A stretch of 64,000 nt of DNA from Chondrus crispus (Eukaryota; Rhodophyta; Florideophyceae; Gigartinales; Gigartinaceae): positions 248,001 through 312,000 of the forward strand of contig NW_005179310.1 of the NCBI RefSeq assembly GCF_000350225.1, given 5' to 3'. Positions 46,178-58,488 of the stretch are shown here, one piece after another. The notes beneath the pieces are model-generated. The model worked only from the letters and a program-made list of their open reading frames with translations, did no database searches and was not told the origin of the DNA. How positions within the stretch are numbered: position 1 is the stretch's first letter; every line of letters starts with the position of its first letter. The translations under genes were made by a program, and so were the position numbers.

Positions 46178-49100
46178 ATGGATGACCAAAGCTCTGGATC
46201 GGTCAGAATCGAGAAGCTGACCGCATCTAACTTTTACATCTGGAAGCAGAAAATCCAGCTACTGCTTGCTCTCCGAGATGTCGATCAATACGTTTTTGAT
46301 GATATCCCGGAGAATGCGACCTCAGATGACCGGAGAAAATGGATCCGTGGTGACGCAAAAAAGCAAAGGCAGTCATCGGACTCACGCTTTCTGATGACTA
46401 CTTGCAACATGTGCGAGGGTGTAGCAGTGCGAAAGAGACATGGGAAGCAATTCTGAATGTGTTTGAGCGTCATACTTTGCTCAACAAACTTGCCGCCCGT
46501 CGCGACTTTTACACTGTATCCATGCTCCCATCCGAGAAAGTGCTCGTGTTCATCAATCGTGTGAAGCAACTTGCTGCCAGATTGCAGTCAATGAGTGTTG
46601 AGATTGACGATAAAGAAATTGCAATGGCTGTGTTGAATGGCTTGCCTCCACGATTCAATAACTTGATTGTTGCTCTTGACGCACTTGGCAATGAAGATAA
46701 AGTGTTTGGACTCGAGTTTGTGAAGAGTCGTCTGCTGCAAGAAGAGCAACGAGAAAGCATGAAGACCGTTTCTGCTTCATCACCACATGCACCTGCACTT
46801 GTCAATCGTATGCCTATTCGACGCCATATGAAATGTACGAATTGCAATAGACATGGGCATACTGCAGCGCGTTGCTGGGGCAAAGACGTGAATGGGCGCC
46901 GACCTGCACCGCCAGATGAGTTTCGGTCACGAAACACTGGCTTAAAGCCAAATGCATTCGTTTCTCGAGATGACAATTCTACTGCTGCCTTTGCGGAGAG
47001 TGACTTTACTTGCTTGCTTTCGACTTCCACTCCAGAAAACAGGGCTGCAAACGCAAGGTCATGGCTTGTCGATTCCGGTTGCAGCGCTCACATTACGTTT
47101 GATCGCTCTTTGTTCGTTACGTATGAACAGATGCAATCTGGATCAGTCGAGATGGGCACGAAGGCTAGAGCTAATGTCGCTGGTCGCGGCGAGGTAGAGT
47201 TCATGTTGAACGTCAACGGTAGTCCCCATCCTTGCAAATTGTCAAACGTTTTGCATGTCCCTGATTTCGGATACTCGCTACTGTCTGTTAGCCGAATGGT
47301 TTCAAAGGGTTTGCAAGTGTCATTTGAAAATGAAAAATGCCGCGTTACTGCAGGACCAACTGTAGTTGCCACAGCGAGTCAAGTTGGGGATTTGTACATA
47401 CTTGACGTCATGAATGGAACCTTTTCTGCTCACGTAGTCACCCTGCAGACGCTACATGAACGCATGGCTCATGTTAATGTACAAGGAATCGCATCAATGA
47501 TTCACAATAATGTGGTAAGTGGCATCAACGTTCGTCAAAGCGATGTCATCAGTGCAATGAATCCGAAGTCTGACAATCACTCTCCCATTTGTCCTGCGTG
47601 TGTGTTTGGCAAAGCAACGCGATCAGTAATCCCAAAACAGCGATCATCGTCTCGAGCACAGAACTGTCTTGACTTGGTACATTCTGACGTTTGCGGTCCG
47701 CTCGAAGTACAGTCCATTGGTGGTTCGAGATACTTCATTACATTTGTAGATGATCACTCGAACTGGGTAGTTGTGTACACGATGAGAAATAAATCTGAGG
47801 CGTTTGCAAAATACAAGTTGTATGAAAAGTTGGCTCAAACCCACACTGGTCGCAAAGTAAAGGTGCTTCGCACTGATCGAGGGGGAGAGTACTTGTCGAC
47901 GGAATTCAAGTCGCATTTAGATTTAAACGGTACGCAGCACCAACTCACAACGGCGTACACCCCTGAACAAAACGGTGTTGCTGAACGTTTAAATCGAACT
48001 TTGATTGATCTTGTCCGCTCAATGCTTTCTCATAAACAGGTCAGTAAGCGATTCTGGGCCGAGGCTCTTGCCACTTCGGTATATGTACGTAATCGAGTTA
48101 CTTCACGCGCTTTGCCCGTTAATACAACTCCGCACCACATTTGGATGAATTCCACTCCAAATGTTGGCCATTTGCGAGTATTTGGGTCAAAATGTTGGTA
48201 TACATTACCAAAATTAGAGCTCCGTAAGCTGGACTTGCGAGCGCGTGAAGCGATGTTTCTTGGGTACTCGCAATGCAGTAAGGCATACAAACTTTGGGAC
48301 GGAGAGTTGAATAAAATTGTTGTGTCACGGGATGTCAAGTTTGATGAATCGACATGTGGTATGCATGACATTCCTGCACACGAAAGTAATTCAATCAACT
48401 CTGATGTTGACGTTGTACTGCTCGATGGCGACAATGGGAATACAGCTGATACCCCAAATACGGATGAGGTCGGTTCTGAGGAGGATGAAGTTTCGGAGGA
48501 GGTTCTTGAAAACGATGGTGCTCATTCTGTAAGTGAGAATGATGAAGATGAAGATGATGTACCAACTGCCGTCGAAACTCCGAATGTCACTCCTCCAACT
48601 CCGACTCCAGCTGTGCGAAGATCGTCTCGAGTCAGCAGACCTCCCGGATCATGGTGGAGGAGCAACTTTACAGCTGCTCTTCTTTCACATGCGCATGTCG
48701 CTATTGAAGGTCCCAAGACTTTCAACCAGGCAACCAACGGTCCTAGAGCTGCATTTTGGCAGACCGGCATTGACAAAGAACTTGCCTCGCAGACTAAGAA
48801 TCGAACTTGGAAACTTGTTCCTCGATCTGAGACGTCAAACATCTTGACATCTCGATGGGTTTTCAATGTCAAGCAACTGCCTGATGCAAATGGCAATATA
48901 GTTGAAAGTGCAAAAGCCAGGCTTGTTGCTCGTGGATTCCAGCAAGTGCAAGGTCTTGACTATACTGAGACATATGCCCCTGTCATAAAGTTTACCACTA
49001 TTCGTCTACTTCTTGCCTTAGTTGCTCATTATGACCTCGAACTTCATCAGATGGATGTCGTAACTGCGTTTTTGAACGGCGACTTGGATGAAGACATCTA

Positions 49101-50278
49101 CATGGAGCAACCCGAAGGGTGCATTGACAAAAGCAAAAGTGACCACGTGTGCAAACTTTTGAAAGCACTTTACGGTCTTAAACAAGCACATCGTCAATGG
49201 CATGCCAAAGTGGATGATTTCTTAATTGGTGAATTGGGATTCGAGACTTCGCGTAGTGATCCTTGTCTCTACATTAAACGCATCGGTAACACTATCATGC
49301 TGATTGCACTTTATGTCGATGACTTGTTACTCGCCGGTAGTGATATCGATGCCATCAAATGGATGAAGGGGGAGCTTAATAAACGGTTTGAGATGAAAGA
49401 CCTTGGTGAAGCAAAAGTCTGCATTGGTCTTGAAATTCAAAGGGATCGCACCGCCAAGACGTTGACTCACATGGGTTGGCAGAATGTAAAGTGCTTGAGC
49501 GTTTTCGAATGTCAACGTGTAACCCCTCTCTAACTCCCATGGAACAAGGTCACACAACCACGATTTCAACCGGTACATTTGTTTCGGAGTCGTTTTCGGT
49601 TGAAATCGTGGTTGTGTGACCTTGTTCCATGGGAGTTAGAGAGGGGTTACACGTGCGATTGGAAAGCTTTCTCAACATTCTGCCAACCCATGTGAGTCAC
49701 ACTGGGCAGGTGTGAAACGGGTAATGCGATACGTGCAAGGGACTCGAAACTTAGGAATCGTGTTTGACAATAAATCTAAATCGCCGGAGTTGTTCGGCTT
49801 CAGTGATGCTGACTGGGCCGGTTGTTCAGACTCTCGCAAGTCGACCAGCGGATATGTTTTCAAGTTCTGCGGTGGAGCGATCAGTTGGAGTTCCCGTAAA
49901 CAGACTGTGGTTGCAACTTCGACGTGTGAAGCTGAGTACATTGCACTATGTGAAGCGTGTAAGGAGGCGACTTGGTTGCGTCAAGTGGTTGCTGATGTTC
50001 TTGGACTTGATTGTGATCCCACGATTGTGATGGGGTGTGACAATGCAGGGACTATTTCGTATGCACAGAATGAATCGGTCAACCGTCGTAACAAACATGT
50101 TGATGTGAAATACCACTATGTACGAGATGCAATTAAGAGAAACGTCATTGCTTTGTCACATTGCCCGACCACTTCCATGCCTGCAGATATCCTGACGAAA
50201 GCACTTGGGCGAGTTCTGTTCCAGAAGTTTGTAGAACTTCTAGGGCTTGCAGTAGCTACCTCTGGTAAAAGCATGTGA
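46178..50278 (+). pseudogene. B1 gag-pol, three lesions
   Basis: ATG at 46178. A run of six A near 46358 (four in B2) shifts the frame in gag. The gag zinc knuckle, DSG protease, integrase and RT up to YVDD are otherwise well preserved (open from about 46402 to 49533). At 49465-49487 a 23-nt segment replaces normal RT sequence, and at 49515-49654 a large inverted repeat replaces about 60 bp. RNase H then reads normally to the stop at 50278. Confidence 0.93.
49515..49654. repeat. Perfect 58-bp inverted repeat in B1 RT
   Basis: Arms 49515-49572 and 49597-49654 are exact complements with a 24-nt spacer. The right arm and spacer are the inverted copy of the sequence that normally continues in B2 (55663-55750). 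Confidence 0.96.
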
Positions 50279-50289
50279 TCGAGGGGGAG
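50279..50289 (+). other. Polypurine tract of B1
   Basis: TCGAGGGGGAG immediately before LTR2; primer for plus-strand synthesis. B2 has the same at 56439-56449; B3 has TCGAAGGGGAG before 62606. Confidence 0.85.
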
Positions 50290-51228
50290 TGTTGTAATTC
50301 TACGACCACATGCTGATATGCATGACACACGACGACAGGTATGACACGTGTAAAAGGAAAAACACTCCGCGTGACGAGCTGAGCAAGTTTGATTTTCAAC
50401 GTGTACACGTGTGATTTCTGTACACGGTTGCACTCTACAGTACTTCAGGAGCAAGTTGTGTTTTCAACGGGTACACGTGTGAAATATGTACACGGTTGCG
50501 CTGTACAGTACAATCTGAGCATGTTTCGTTTTCTTCGCCCGACACGTGTATGACCTGGACACATGTCCTCATTACACTGTCGGACGCGTACAGTACGCCT
50601 GCAGTCTTACAGACAAAGTGTAGAACCTTTGTGGCGGGTGCCTGGCACGTGCCAAAGGTTTACACCGTCCATGGAGTGCAGCACGGGTACAGCAGGACAC
50701 AAAGATACCGTTGCGCGAGTTTTGAATTCGTAAGGCAAAATGTGCACTGTTGTAATTGACAGTGGACAGGACCTCACGAGAGATCCAGATTCATAAGGCA
50801 ACGTGTGCGCTGTAAACAGTCCTTGCAGGATTGATTTGAATTCGTAAGGCAACGTGTGAGCTGTAAACGTGCCTTACGAATTTGTGCCACGCTGGATTTG
50901 GAATAGTAAGGGAATTTGTGCTTTGCTGTGCTTTGTTGTACTGCCTTACTAATTTCTCCGTCATGACAGTGCTAATTCGTAAGGCGGTTTTCTGTTCTGT
51001 TTGTTGGGCCATCGCCAGTTTGGCTGAGTAGCAAGACGGGCACATGTGTTAGAGCCAATACATTTGTAGTATGTGTGTCGTAGTGTTTGGTAGTAGAGTT
51101 CTAGAAGATTGCAGAAGTGTATAAGTAGTGCCAGAAGTTGGCGACTCAAAGTAAATCGGTACCCAATCCTTCAACTTCACCTCATCAACCGTCCTTCGAT
51201 TTCCCTTTGCCCCGCTGACCTTCCACTA
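50290..51228 (+). repeat. Copia-B LTR2 (939 bp)
   Basis: Serves as 3' LTR of B1 and 5' LTR of B2. TATA-like GTATAAGTA at 51119-51127. Near-identical to LTR1, LTR3 and LTR4. Confidence 0.95.
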
Positions 51229-51242
51229 GGTTATGGGCCCAG
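51229..51242 (+). other. Primer-binding site of B2
   Basis: GGTTATGGGCCCAG directly after LTR2. Confidence 0.9.
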
Positions 51243-52328
51243 TTCAACGTTATTGTTCCGCTGTGTGAGTGCTCGTTCTCAGTTTCTGCTGCCGTTTTCG
51301 TGTTTGTTTCTGCTGTCGTTCTCGTTTTGGTTTCTGCTGTCGTTTCCGCCGCCGTTTTCATCGCCGCCGTCGTTCGTTTTGTTCTATCGCCGTCTACTTG
51401 CTGCCGTTATCATCTTGGTCGTTCGTCTCCGTCTACCTGCTGTCGTTTCAACTTGGTGGATCTTCTTTGTGTCTGTTGCAGCTTGGTCTTGGCAATCGTT
51501 GTGTGAGCTGTGGGTGTAGTCCCTAGTCGCCAACGTACCATATCAATCCAAGAAGACTGCCCTTCGATCACGCCGGTGATCGTCGTAGCTGCCGATACCC
51601 TCGCTCTTGGTGAAAGGCTTGTGCCATTGGAAATCTGACTCGAGCGAGGGTCCGACCAAGAATCGTCGAGAGACGAAACACTGATCCTCGGGGAGGATCA
51701 CAGTGTACTGGTCTAGTCGATCCGCACTCTGCCTTCGGGAGGTGCGTCGGCGGTGTGGGTAACGCTCTCGGTATTAGCCCTATAGGTACGACTTCGGTCC
51801 CCTGGGTGAAGAGAATACGTGCCTAAACACTGAACCTCTCACTATACGTGTATAAGGTCGCGTACCTTGATTAAGTTCGCACGGAAGAGGGTGACCCTAG
51901 GCGTGATTGTGAACAAATCACACGAGTACGACGAAGGCAGTTTCATTCTTGTGTTGTGGGAAACCTCATTGGGGTAGTACCGTATCAAGTTTGGACAAGC
52001 CGATTTCGGTTGCAGGGACCGTTCGCGGTAGTGACCAAAAGTCCTGGTTCGTCTACAGGCAAATTGTTGTGCTTACTCGTGGCACGTTTGATTTAGTTCA
52101 CAGTCGAAAGACCCGCACTGGCCGACATACAGGGGTAGCGCCCTAAGGCATTTTTAAGAAGAATACACTTGTTCCACTCCGCCGGGAACAAGCACCAAGA
52201 ACGTTTCCGAGTAATCGCTACAAACTTCTTATACGGGTGGGCTTGCCATTGTGTTGACTATCGGTTAACGGCTTGGGATCCCGGAACAGAAGACCTTGTA
52301 TACTCGAAGGGTACATCCATTCGGCGAA
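51243..52328 (+). other. B2 structured leader RNA
   Basis: About 1.1 kb before gag, first pyrimidine-rich, then rich in predicted stem-loops. ACCCTCGCTC (51597-51606) pairs with GAGCGAGGGT (51642-51651). ACACTGATCCTC pairs with GAGGATCACAGTGT, with a 2-nt bulge (51678-51706). CGCAC/GTGCG encloses a TTCG loop (51723-51746), and GAC-TTCG-GTC is at 51790-51799. The segment is also conserved in Copia-Bp although the LTRs differ. Packaging, dimerisation or internal initiation are plausible roles. A 65-codon frame (51949-52146) has only a TTG start and is not called. Confidence 0.6.
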
Positions 52329-55300
52329 ATGGATGACCAAAGCTCTGGATCGGTCAGAATCGAGAAGCTGACTGCATCTAACTTTTACATCTGGAAGCAG
52401 AAAATCCAGCTACTGCTTGCTCTCCGAGATGTCGATCAATACGTTTTTGATGATATCCCGGAGAATGCGACGTCAGATGACCGGAGAAAATGGATCCGTG
52501 GTGACGCAAAAGCAAAGGCAGTCATCGGACTCACGCTTTCTGATGACTACTTGCAACATGTGCGAGGGTGTAGCAGTGCGAAAGAGACATGGGAAGCAAT
52601 TCTGAATGTGTTTGAGCGTCATACTTTGCTCAACAAACTTGCCGCCCGTCGCGACTTTTACACTGTATCCATGCTCTCATCCGAGAAAGTGCTCGTGTTC
52701 ATCAATCGTGTGAAGCAACTTGCTGCCAGATTGCAGTCAATGAGTGTTGAGATTGACGATAAAGAAATTGCAATGGCTGTGTTGAATGGCTTGCCTCCAC
52801 GATTCAATAACTTGATTGTTGCTCTTGACGCACTTGGCAATGAAGATAAAGTGTTTGGACTCGAGTTTGTGAAGAGTCGTCTGCTGCAAGAAGAGCAACG
52901 AGAAAGCATGAAGACCGTTTCTGCTTCATCACCACATGCACCTGCACTTGTCAATCGTATGCCTATTCGACGCGATATGAAATGTACGAATTGCAATAGA
53001 CATGGGCATACTGCAGCGCGTTGCTGGGGCAAGGACGTGAATGGGCGCCGACCTGCACCGCCAGATGGGTTTCGGTCACGCAACACTGGCTTAAAGCCAA
53101 GTGCATTCGTTTCTCGAGATGACAATTCTACTGCTGCCTTTGCGGAGAGTGACTTTACTTGCTTGCTTTCGACTTCCACTCCAGACAAGAGGGCTGCAAA
53201 CGCAAGGTCATGGCTTGTCGATTCCGGTTGCAGCGCTCACATTACGTTTGATCGCTCTTTGTTCGTTACGTATGAACAGATGCAATCTGGATCAGTCGAG
53301 ATGGGCACGAAGGCTAGAGCTAATGTCGCTGGTCGCGGCGAGGTAGAGTTCATGTTGAACGTCAACGGTAGTCCCCATCCTTGCAAATTGTCAAACGTTT
53401 TGCATGTCCCTGATTTCGGATACTCGCTACTGTCTGTTAGCCAAATGGTTTCAAAGGGTTTGCAAGTGTCATTTGAAAATGAAAAATGCCGCGTTACTGC
53501 AGGACCAACTGTAGTTGCCACAGCGAGTCAAGTTGGGGATTTGTACATACTTGACGTCATGAATGGAACCTTTTCTGCTCACGTAGTCACCCTGCAGACG
53601 CTACATGAACGCATGGCTCATGTTAATGTACAAGGAATCGCATCAATGATTCACAATAATGTGGTAAGTGGCATCAACGTTCGTCAAAGCGATGTCATCA
53701 GTGCAATGAATCCGAAGTCTGACAATCACTCTCCCATTTGTCCTGCGTGTGTGTTTGGCAAAGCAACGCGATTAGTAATCCCAAAACAGCGATCATCGTC
53801 TCGAGCACAGAACTGTCTTGACTTGGTACATTCTGACGTTTGCGGTCCGCTCGAAGTACAGTCGATTGGTGGTTCGAGATACTTCATTACATTTGTAGAT
53901 GATCACTCGAACTGGGTAGTTGTGTACACGATGAGAAATAAATCTGAGGCGTTTGCAAAATACAAGTTGTATGAAAAGTTGGCTCAAACCCACACTGGTC
54001 GCAAAGTAAAGGTGCTTCGCACTGATCGAGGGGGAGAGTACTTGTCGACGGAATTCAAGTCGCATTTAGATTTAAACGGTACGCAGCACCAACTCACAAC
54101 GGCGTACACCCCTGAACAAAACGGTGTTGCTGAACGTTTAAATCGAACTTTGATTGATCTTGTCCGCTCAATGCTTTCTCATAAACAGGTCAGTAAGCGA
54201 TTCTGGGCCGAGGCTCTTGCCACTTCGGTATATGTACGTAATCGAGTTACCTCACGCGCTTTGCCCGTTAATACAACTCCGCACCACATTTGGATGAATT
54301 CCACTCCAAATGTTGGCCATTTGCGAGTATTTGGGTCAAAATGTTGGTATACATTACCAAAATTAGAGCTCCGTAAGCTGGACTTGCGAGCGCGTGAAGC
54401 GATGTTTCTTGGGTACTCGCAATGCAGTAAGGCATACAAACTTTGGGACGGAGAGTTGAATAAAATTGTTGTGTCACGGGATGTCAAGTTTGATGAATCG
54501 ACATGTGGTATGCATGACATTCCTGCACACGAAAGTAATTCAATCAACTCTGATGTTGACGTTGTACTGCTCGATGGCGACAATGGGAATACAGCTGATA
54601 CCCCAAATACGGATGAGGTCGGTTCTGAGGAGGATGAAGTTTCGGAGGAGGTTCTTGAAAACGATGGTGCTCATTCTGTAAGTGAGAATGATGAAGATGA
54701 AGATGATGTACCAACTGCCGTCGAAACTCCGAATGTCACTCCTCCAACTCCGACTCCAGCTGTGCGAAGATCGTCTCGAGTCAGCAGACCTCCCGGATCA
54801 TGGTGGAGGAGCAACTTTACAGCTGCTCTTCTTTCACATGCGCATGTCGCTATTGAAGGTCCCAAGACTTTCAACCAGGCAACCAACGGTCCTAGAGCTG
54901 CATTTTGGCAGACCGGCATTGACAAAGAACTTGCCTCGCAGACTAAGAATCGAACTTGGAAACTTGTTCCTCGATCTGAGGCGTCAAACATCTTGACATC
55001 TCGATGGGTTTTCAATGTCAAGCAACTGCCTGATGCAAATGGCAATATAGTTGAAAGTGCAAAAGCCAGGCTTGTTGCTCGTGGATTCCAGCAAGTGCAA
55101 GGTCTTGACTATACTGAGACATATGCCCCTGTCATAAAGTTTACCACTATTCGTCTACTTCTTGCCTTAGTTGCTCATTATGACCTCGAACTTCATCAGA
55201 TGGATGTCGTAACTGCGTTTTTGAACGGCGACTTGGATGAAGACATCTACATGGAGCAACCCGAAGGGTGCATTGACAAAAGCAAAAGTGACCACGTGTG

Positions 55301-56438
55301 CAAACTTTTGAAAGCACTTTACGGTCTTAAACAAGCACATCGTCAATGGCATGCCAAAGTGGATGATTTCTTAATTGGTGAATTGGGATTCGAGACTTCG
55401 CGTAGTGATCCTTGTCTCTACATTAAACGCATCGGTAACACTATCATGCTGATTGCACTTTATGTCGATGACTTGTTACTCGCCGGTAGTGATATCGATG
55501 CCATCAAATGGATGAAGGGGGAGCTTAATAAACGGTTTGAGATGAAAGACCTTGGTGAAGCAAAAGTCTGCATTGGTCTTGAAATTCAAAGGGATCGCAC
55601 CGCCAAGACGTTGAGTCTCACTCAAACTAAGTATGCATCAAAAGTGCTTGAGCGTTTTCGAATGTCAACGTGTAACCCCTCTCTAACTCCCATGGAACAA
55701 GGTCACACAACCACGATTTCAACCGAAAACGACTCCGAAACAAATGTACCGTATCGTGAGGCAGTAGGATCCCTGATGTACTTGATGGTTGGCACTCGTC
55801 CAGACTTGGCATATGCGATTGGAAAGCTTTCTCAACATTCTGCCAACCCATGTGAGTCACACTGGGCAGGTGTGAAACGGGTAATGCGATACGTGCAAGG
55901 GACTCGAAACTTAGGAATCGTGTTTGACAATAAATCTAAATCGCCGGAGTTGTTCGGCTTCAGTGATGCTGACTGGGCCGGTTGTTCAGACTCTCGCAAG
56001 TCGACCAGCGGATATGTTTTCAAGTTCTGCGGTGGAGCGATCAGTTGGAGTTCCCGTAAACAGACTGTGGTTGCAACTTCGACGTGTGAAGCTGAGTACA
56101 TTGCACTATGTGAAGCGTGTAAGGAGGCGACTTGGTTGCGTCAAGTGGTTGCTGATGTTCTTGGACTTGATTGTGATCCTACGATTGTGATGGGGTGTGA
56201 CAATGCAGGGACTATTTCGTATGCACAGAATGAATCGGTCAACCGTCGTAACAAACATGTTGATGTGAAATACCACTATGTACGAGATGCAATTAAGAGA
56301 AACGTCATTGCTTTGTCACATTGCCCGACCACTTCCATGCCTGCAGATATCCTGACGAAAGCACTTGGGCGAGTTCTGTTCCAGAAGTTTGTAGAACCTC
56401 TAGGGCTTGCAGTAGCTACTTCTGGTAAAAGCATGTGA
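52329..56438 (+). CDS. Intact Copia-B gag-pol polyprotein (B2, 1369 aa)
   Basis: ATG at 52329 (MDDQSSGS); the open frame reaches 33 nt further upstream without an ATG. Gag is at about 1-210. The zinc knuckle is C219, C222, H227, C232. The aspartic protease has D298-S-G. Integrase has a zinc-binding region (CPACVFGKA), D503, D566 and E602 (35 residues between the last two) and an acidic linker near 740-800. RT has D959 in QMDVVTAFLNG and YVDD at 1045-1048. RNase H has D1213/D1215, E1254/E1256 and D1291. All catalytic residues are present and no lesion is seen. With matching LTRs, primer site and polypurine tract on both sides, this unit could be autonomous. gag and pol share one frame, so gag must be in excess by some other route. 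Confidence 0.96.
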   Translation: MDDQSSGSVRIEKLTASNFYIWKQKIQLLLALRDVDQYVFDDIPENATSDDRRKWIRGDAKAKAVIGLTLSDDYLQHVRGCSSAKETWEAILNVFERHTLLNKLAARRDFYTVSMLSSEKVLVFINRVKQLAARLQSMSVEIDDKEIAMAVLNGLPPRFNNLIVALDALGNEDKVFGLEFVKSRLLQEEQRESMKTVSASSPHAPALVNRMPIRRDMKCTNCNRHGHTAARCWGKDVNGRRPAPPDGFRSRNTGLKPSAFVSRDDNSTAAFAESDFTCLLSTSTPDKRAANARSWLVDSGCSAHITFDRSLFVTYEQMQSGSVEMGTKARANVAGRGEVEFMLNVNGSPHPCKLSNVLHVPDFGYSLLSVSQMVSKGLQVSFENEKCRVTAGPTVVATASQVGDLYILDVMNGTFSAHVVTLQTLHERMAHVNVQGIASMIHNNVVSGINVRQSDVISAMNPKSDNHSPICPACVFGKATRLVIPKQRSSSRAQNCLDLVHSDVCGPLEVQSIGGSRYFITFVDDHSNWVVVYTMRNKSEAFAKYKLYEKLAQTHTGRKVKVLRTDRGGEYLSTEFKSHLDLNGTQHQLTTAYTPEQNGVAERLNRTLIDLVRSMLSHKQVSKRFWAEALATSVYVRNRVTSRALPVNTTPHHIWMNSTPNVGHLRVFGSKCWYTLPKLELRKLDLRAREAMFLGYSQCSKAYKLWDGELNKIVVSRDVKFDESTCGMHDIPAHESNSINSDVDVVLLDGDNGNTADTPNTDEVGSEEDEVSEEVLENDGAHSVSENDEDEDDVPTAVETPNVTPPTPTPAVRRSSRVSRPPGSWWRSNFTAALLSHAHVAIEGPKTFNQATNGPRAAFWQTGIDKELASQTKNRTWKLVPRSEASNILTSRWVFNVKQLPDANGNIVESAKARLVARGFQQVQGLDYTETYAPVIKFTTIRLLLALVAHYDLELHQMDVVTAFLNGDLDEDIYMEQPEGCIDKSKSDHVCKLLKALYGLKQAHRQWHAKVDDFLIGELGFETSRSDPCLYIKRIGNTIMLIALYVDDLLLAGSDIDAIKWMKGELNKRFEMKDLGEAKVCIGLEIQRDRTAKTLSLTQTKYASKVLERFRMSTCNPSLTPMEQGHTTTISTENDSETNVPYREAVGSLMYLMVGTRPDLAYAIGKLSQHSANPCESHWAGVKRVMRYVQGTRNLGIVFDNKSKSPELFGFSDADWAGCSDSRKSTSGYVFKFCGGAISWSSRKQTVVATSTCEAEYIALCEACKEATWLRQVVADVLGLDCDPTIVMGCDNAGTISYAQNESVNRRNKHVDVKYHYVRDAIKRNVIALSHCPTTSMPADILTKALGRVLFQKFVEPLGLAVATSGKSM

Positions 56439-56449
56439 TCGAGGGGGAG

Positions 56450-57388
56450 TGTTGTAATTCTACGACCACATGCTGATATGCATGACACACGACGACAGGT
56501 ATGACACGTGTAAAAGCAAAAACACTCCGCGTGACGAGCTGAGCAAGTTTGATTTTCAACGTGTACACGTGTGATTTCTGTACACGGTTGCACTCTACAG
56601 TACTTCAGGAGCAAGTTGTGTTTTCAACGGGTACACGTGTGAAATATGTACACGGTTGCGCTGTACAGTACAATCTGAGCATGTTTCGTTTTCTTCGCCC
56701 GACACGTGTATGACCTGGACACATGTCCTCATTACACTGTCGGACGCGTACAGTACGCCTGCAGTCTTACAGACAAAGTGTAGAACCTTTGTGGCGGGTG
56801 CCTGGCACGTGCCAAAGGTTTACACCGTCCATGGAGTGCAGCACGGGTACAGCAGGACACAAAGATACCGTTGCGCGAGTTTTGAATTTGTAAGGCAAAA
56901 TGTGCACTGTTGTAATTGACAGTGGACAGGACCTCACGAGAGATCCAGATTCATAAGGCAACGTGTGCGCTGTAAACAGTCCTTGCAGGATTGATTTGAA
57001 TTCGTAAGGCAACGTGTGAGCTGTAAACGTGCCTTACGAATTTGTGCCACGCTGGATTTGGAATAGTAAGGGAATTTGTGCTTTGCTGTGCTTTGTTGTA
57101 CTGCCTTACTAATTTCTCCGTCATGACAGTGCTAATTCGTAAGGCGGTTTTCTGTTCTGTTTGTTGGGCCATCGCCAGTTTGGCTGAGTAGCAAGACGGG
57201 CACATGTGTTAGAGCCAATACATTTGTAGTATGTGTGTCGTAGTGTTTGGTAGTAGAGTTCTAGAAGATTGCAGAAGTGTATAAGTAGTGCCAGAAGTTG
57301 GCGACTCAAAGTAAATCGGTACCCAATCCTTCAACTTCACCTCATCAACCGTCCTTCGATTTCCCTTTGCCCCGCTGACCTTCCACTA
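56450..57388 (+). repeat. Copia-B LTR3 (939 bp)
   Basis: 3' LTR of B2 and 5' LTR of B3. TATA-like GTATAAGTA at 57279-57287. Confidence 0.95.
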
Positions 57389-57402
57389 GGTTATGGGCCC
57401 AG
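57389..57402 (+). other. Primer-binding site of B3
   Basis: GGTTATGGGCCCAG directly after LTR3. Confidence 0.9.
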
Positions 57403-58488
57403 TTCAACGTTATTGTTCCGCTGTGTGAGTGCTCGTTCTCAGTTTCTGCTGCCGTTTTCGTGTTTGTTTCTGCTGTCGTTCTCGTTTTGGTTTCTGCTGT
57501 CGTTTCCGCCGCCGTTTTCATCGCCGCCGTCGTTCGTTTTGTTCTATCGCCGTCTACTTGCTGCCGTTATCATCTTGGTCGTTCGTCTCCGTCTACCTGC
57601 TGTCGTTTCAACTTGGTGGATCTTCTTTGTGTCTGTTGCAGCTTGGTCTTGGCAATCGTTGTGTGAGCTGTGGGTGTAGTCCCTAGTCGCCAACGTACCA
57701 TATCAATCCAAGAAGACTGCCCTTCGATCACGCCGGTGATCGTCGTAGCTGCCGATACCCTCGCTCTTGGTGAAAGGCTTGTGCCATTGGAAATCTGACT
57801 CGAGCGAGGGTCCGACCAAGAATCGTCGAGAGACGAAACACTGATCCTCGGGGAGGATCACAGTGTACTGGTCTAGTCGATCCGCACTCTGCCTTCGGGA
57901 GGTGCGTCGGCGGTGTGGGTAACGCTCTCGGTATTAGCCCTATAGGTACGACTTCGGTCCCCTGGGTGAAGAGAATACGTGCCTAAACACTGAACCTCTC
58001 ACTATACGTGTATAAGGTCGCGTACCTTGATTAAGTTCGCACGGAAGAGGGTGACCCTAGGCGTGATTGTGAACAAATCACACGAGTACGACGAAGGCAG
58101 TTTCATTCTTGTGTTGTGGGAAACCTCATTGGGGTAGTACCGTATCAAGTTTGGACAAGCCGATTTCGGTTGCAGGGACCGTTCGCGGTAGTGACCAAAA
58201 GTCCTGGTTCGTCTACAGGCAAAGTGTTGTGCTTACTCGTGGCACGTTTGATTTAGTTCACAGTCGAAAGACCCGCACTGGCCGACATACAGGGGTAGCG
58301 CCCTAAGGCATTTTTAAGAAGAATACGCTTGTTCCACTCCGCCGGGAACAAGCACCAAGAACGTTTCCGAGTAATCGCTACAAACTTCTTATACGGGTGG
58401 GCTTGCCATTGTGTTGACTATCGGTTAACGGCTTGGGATCCCGGAACAGAAGACCTTGTATACTCGAAGGGTACATCCATTCGGCGAA
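57403..58488 (+). other. B3 untranslated leader
   Basis: Nearly identical to the B2 leader, with the same stem-loops and the 59-bp block before gag. Confidence 0.75.

Noticed and set aside
51949..52146. 65-codon frame in the Copia-B leader, conserved in B1, B2 and B3
   Set aside because: Only a TTG start; conservation is explained by the near-identity of the tandem units and by RNA structure.
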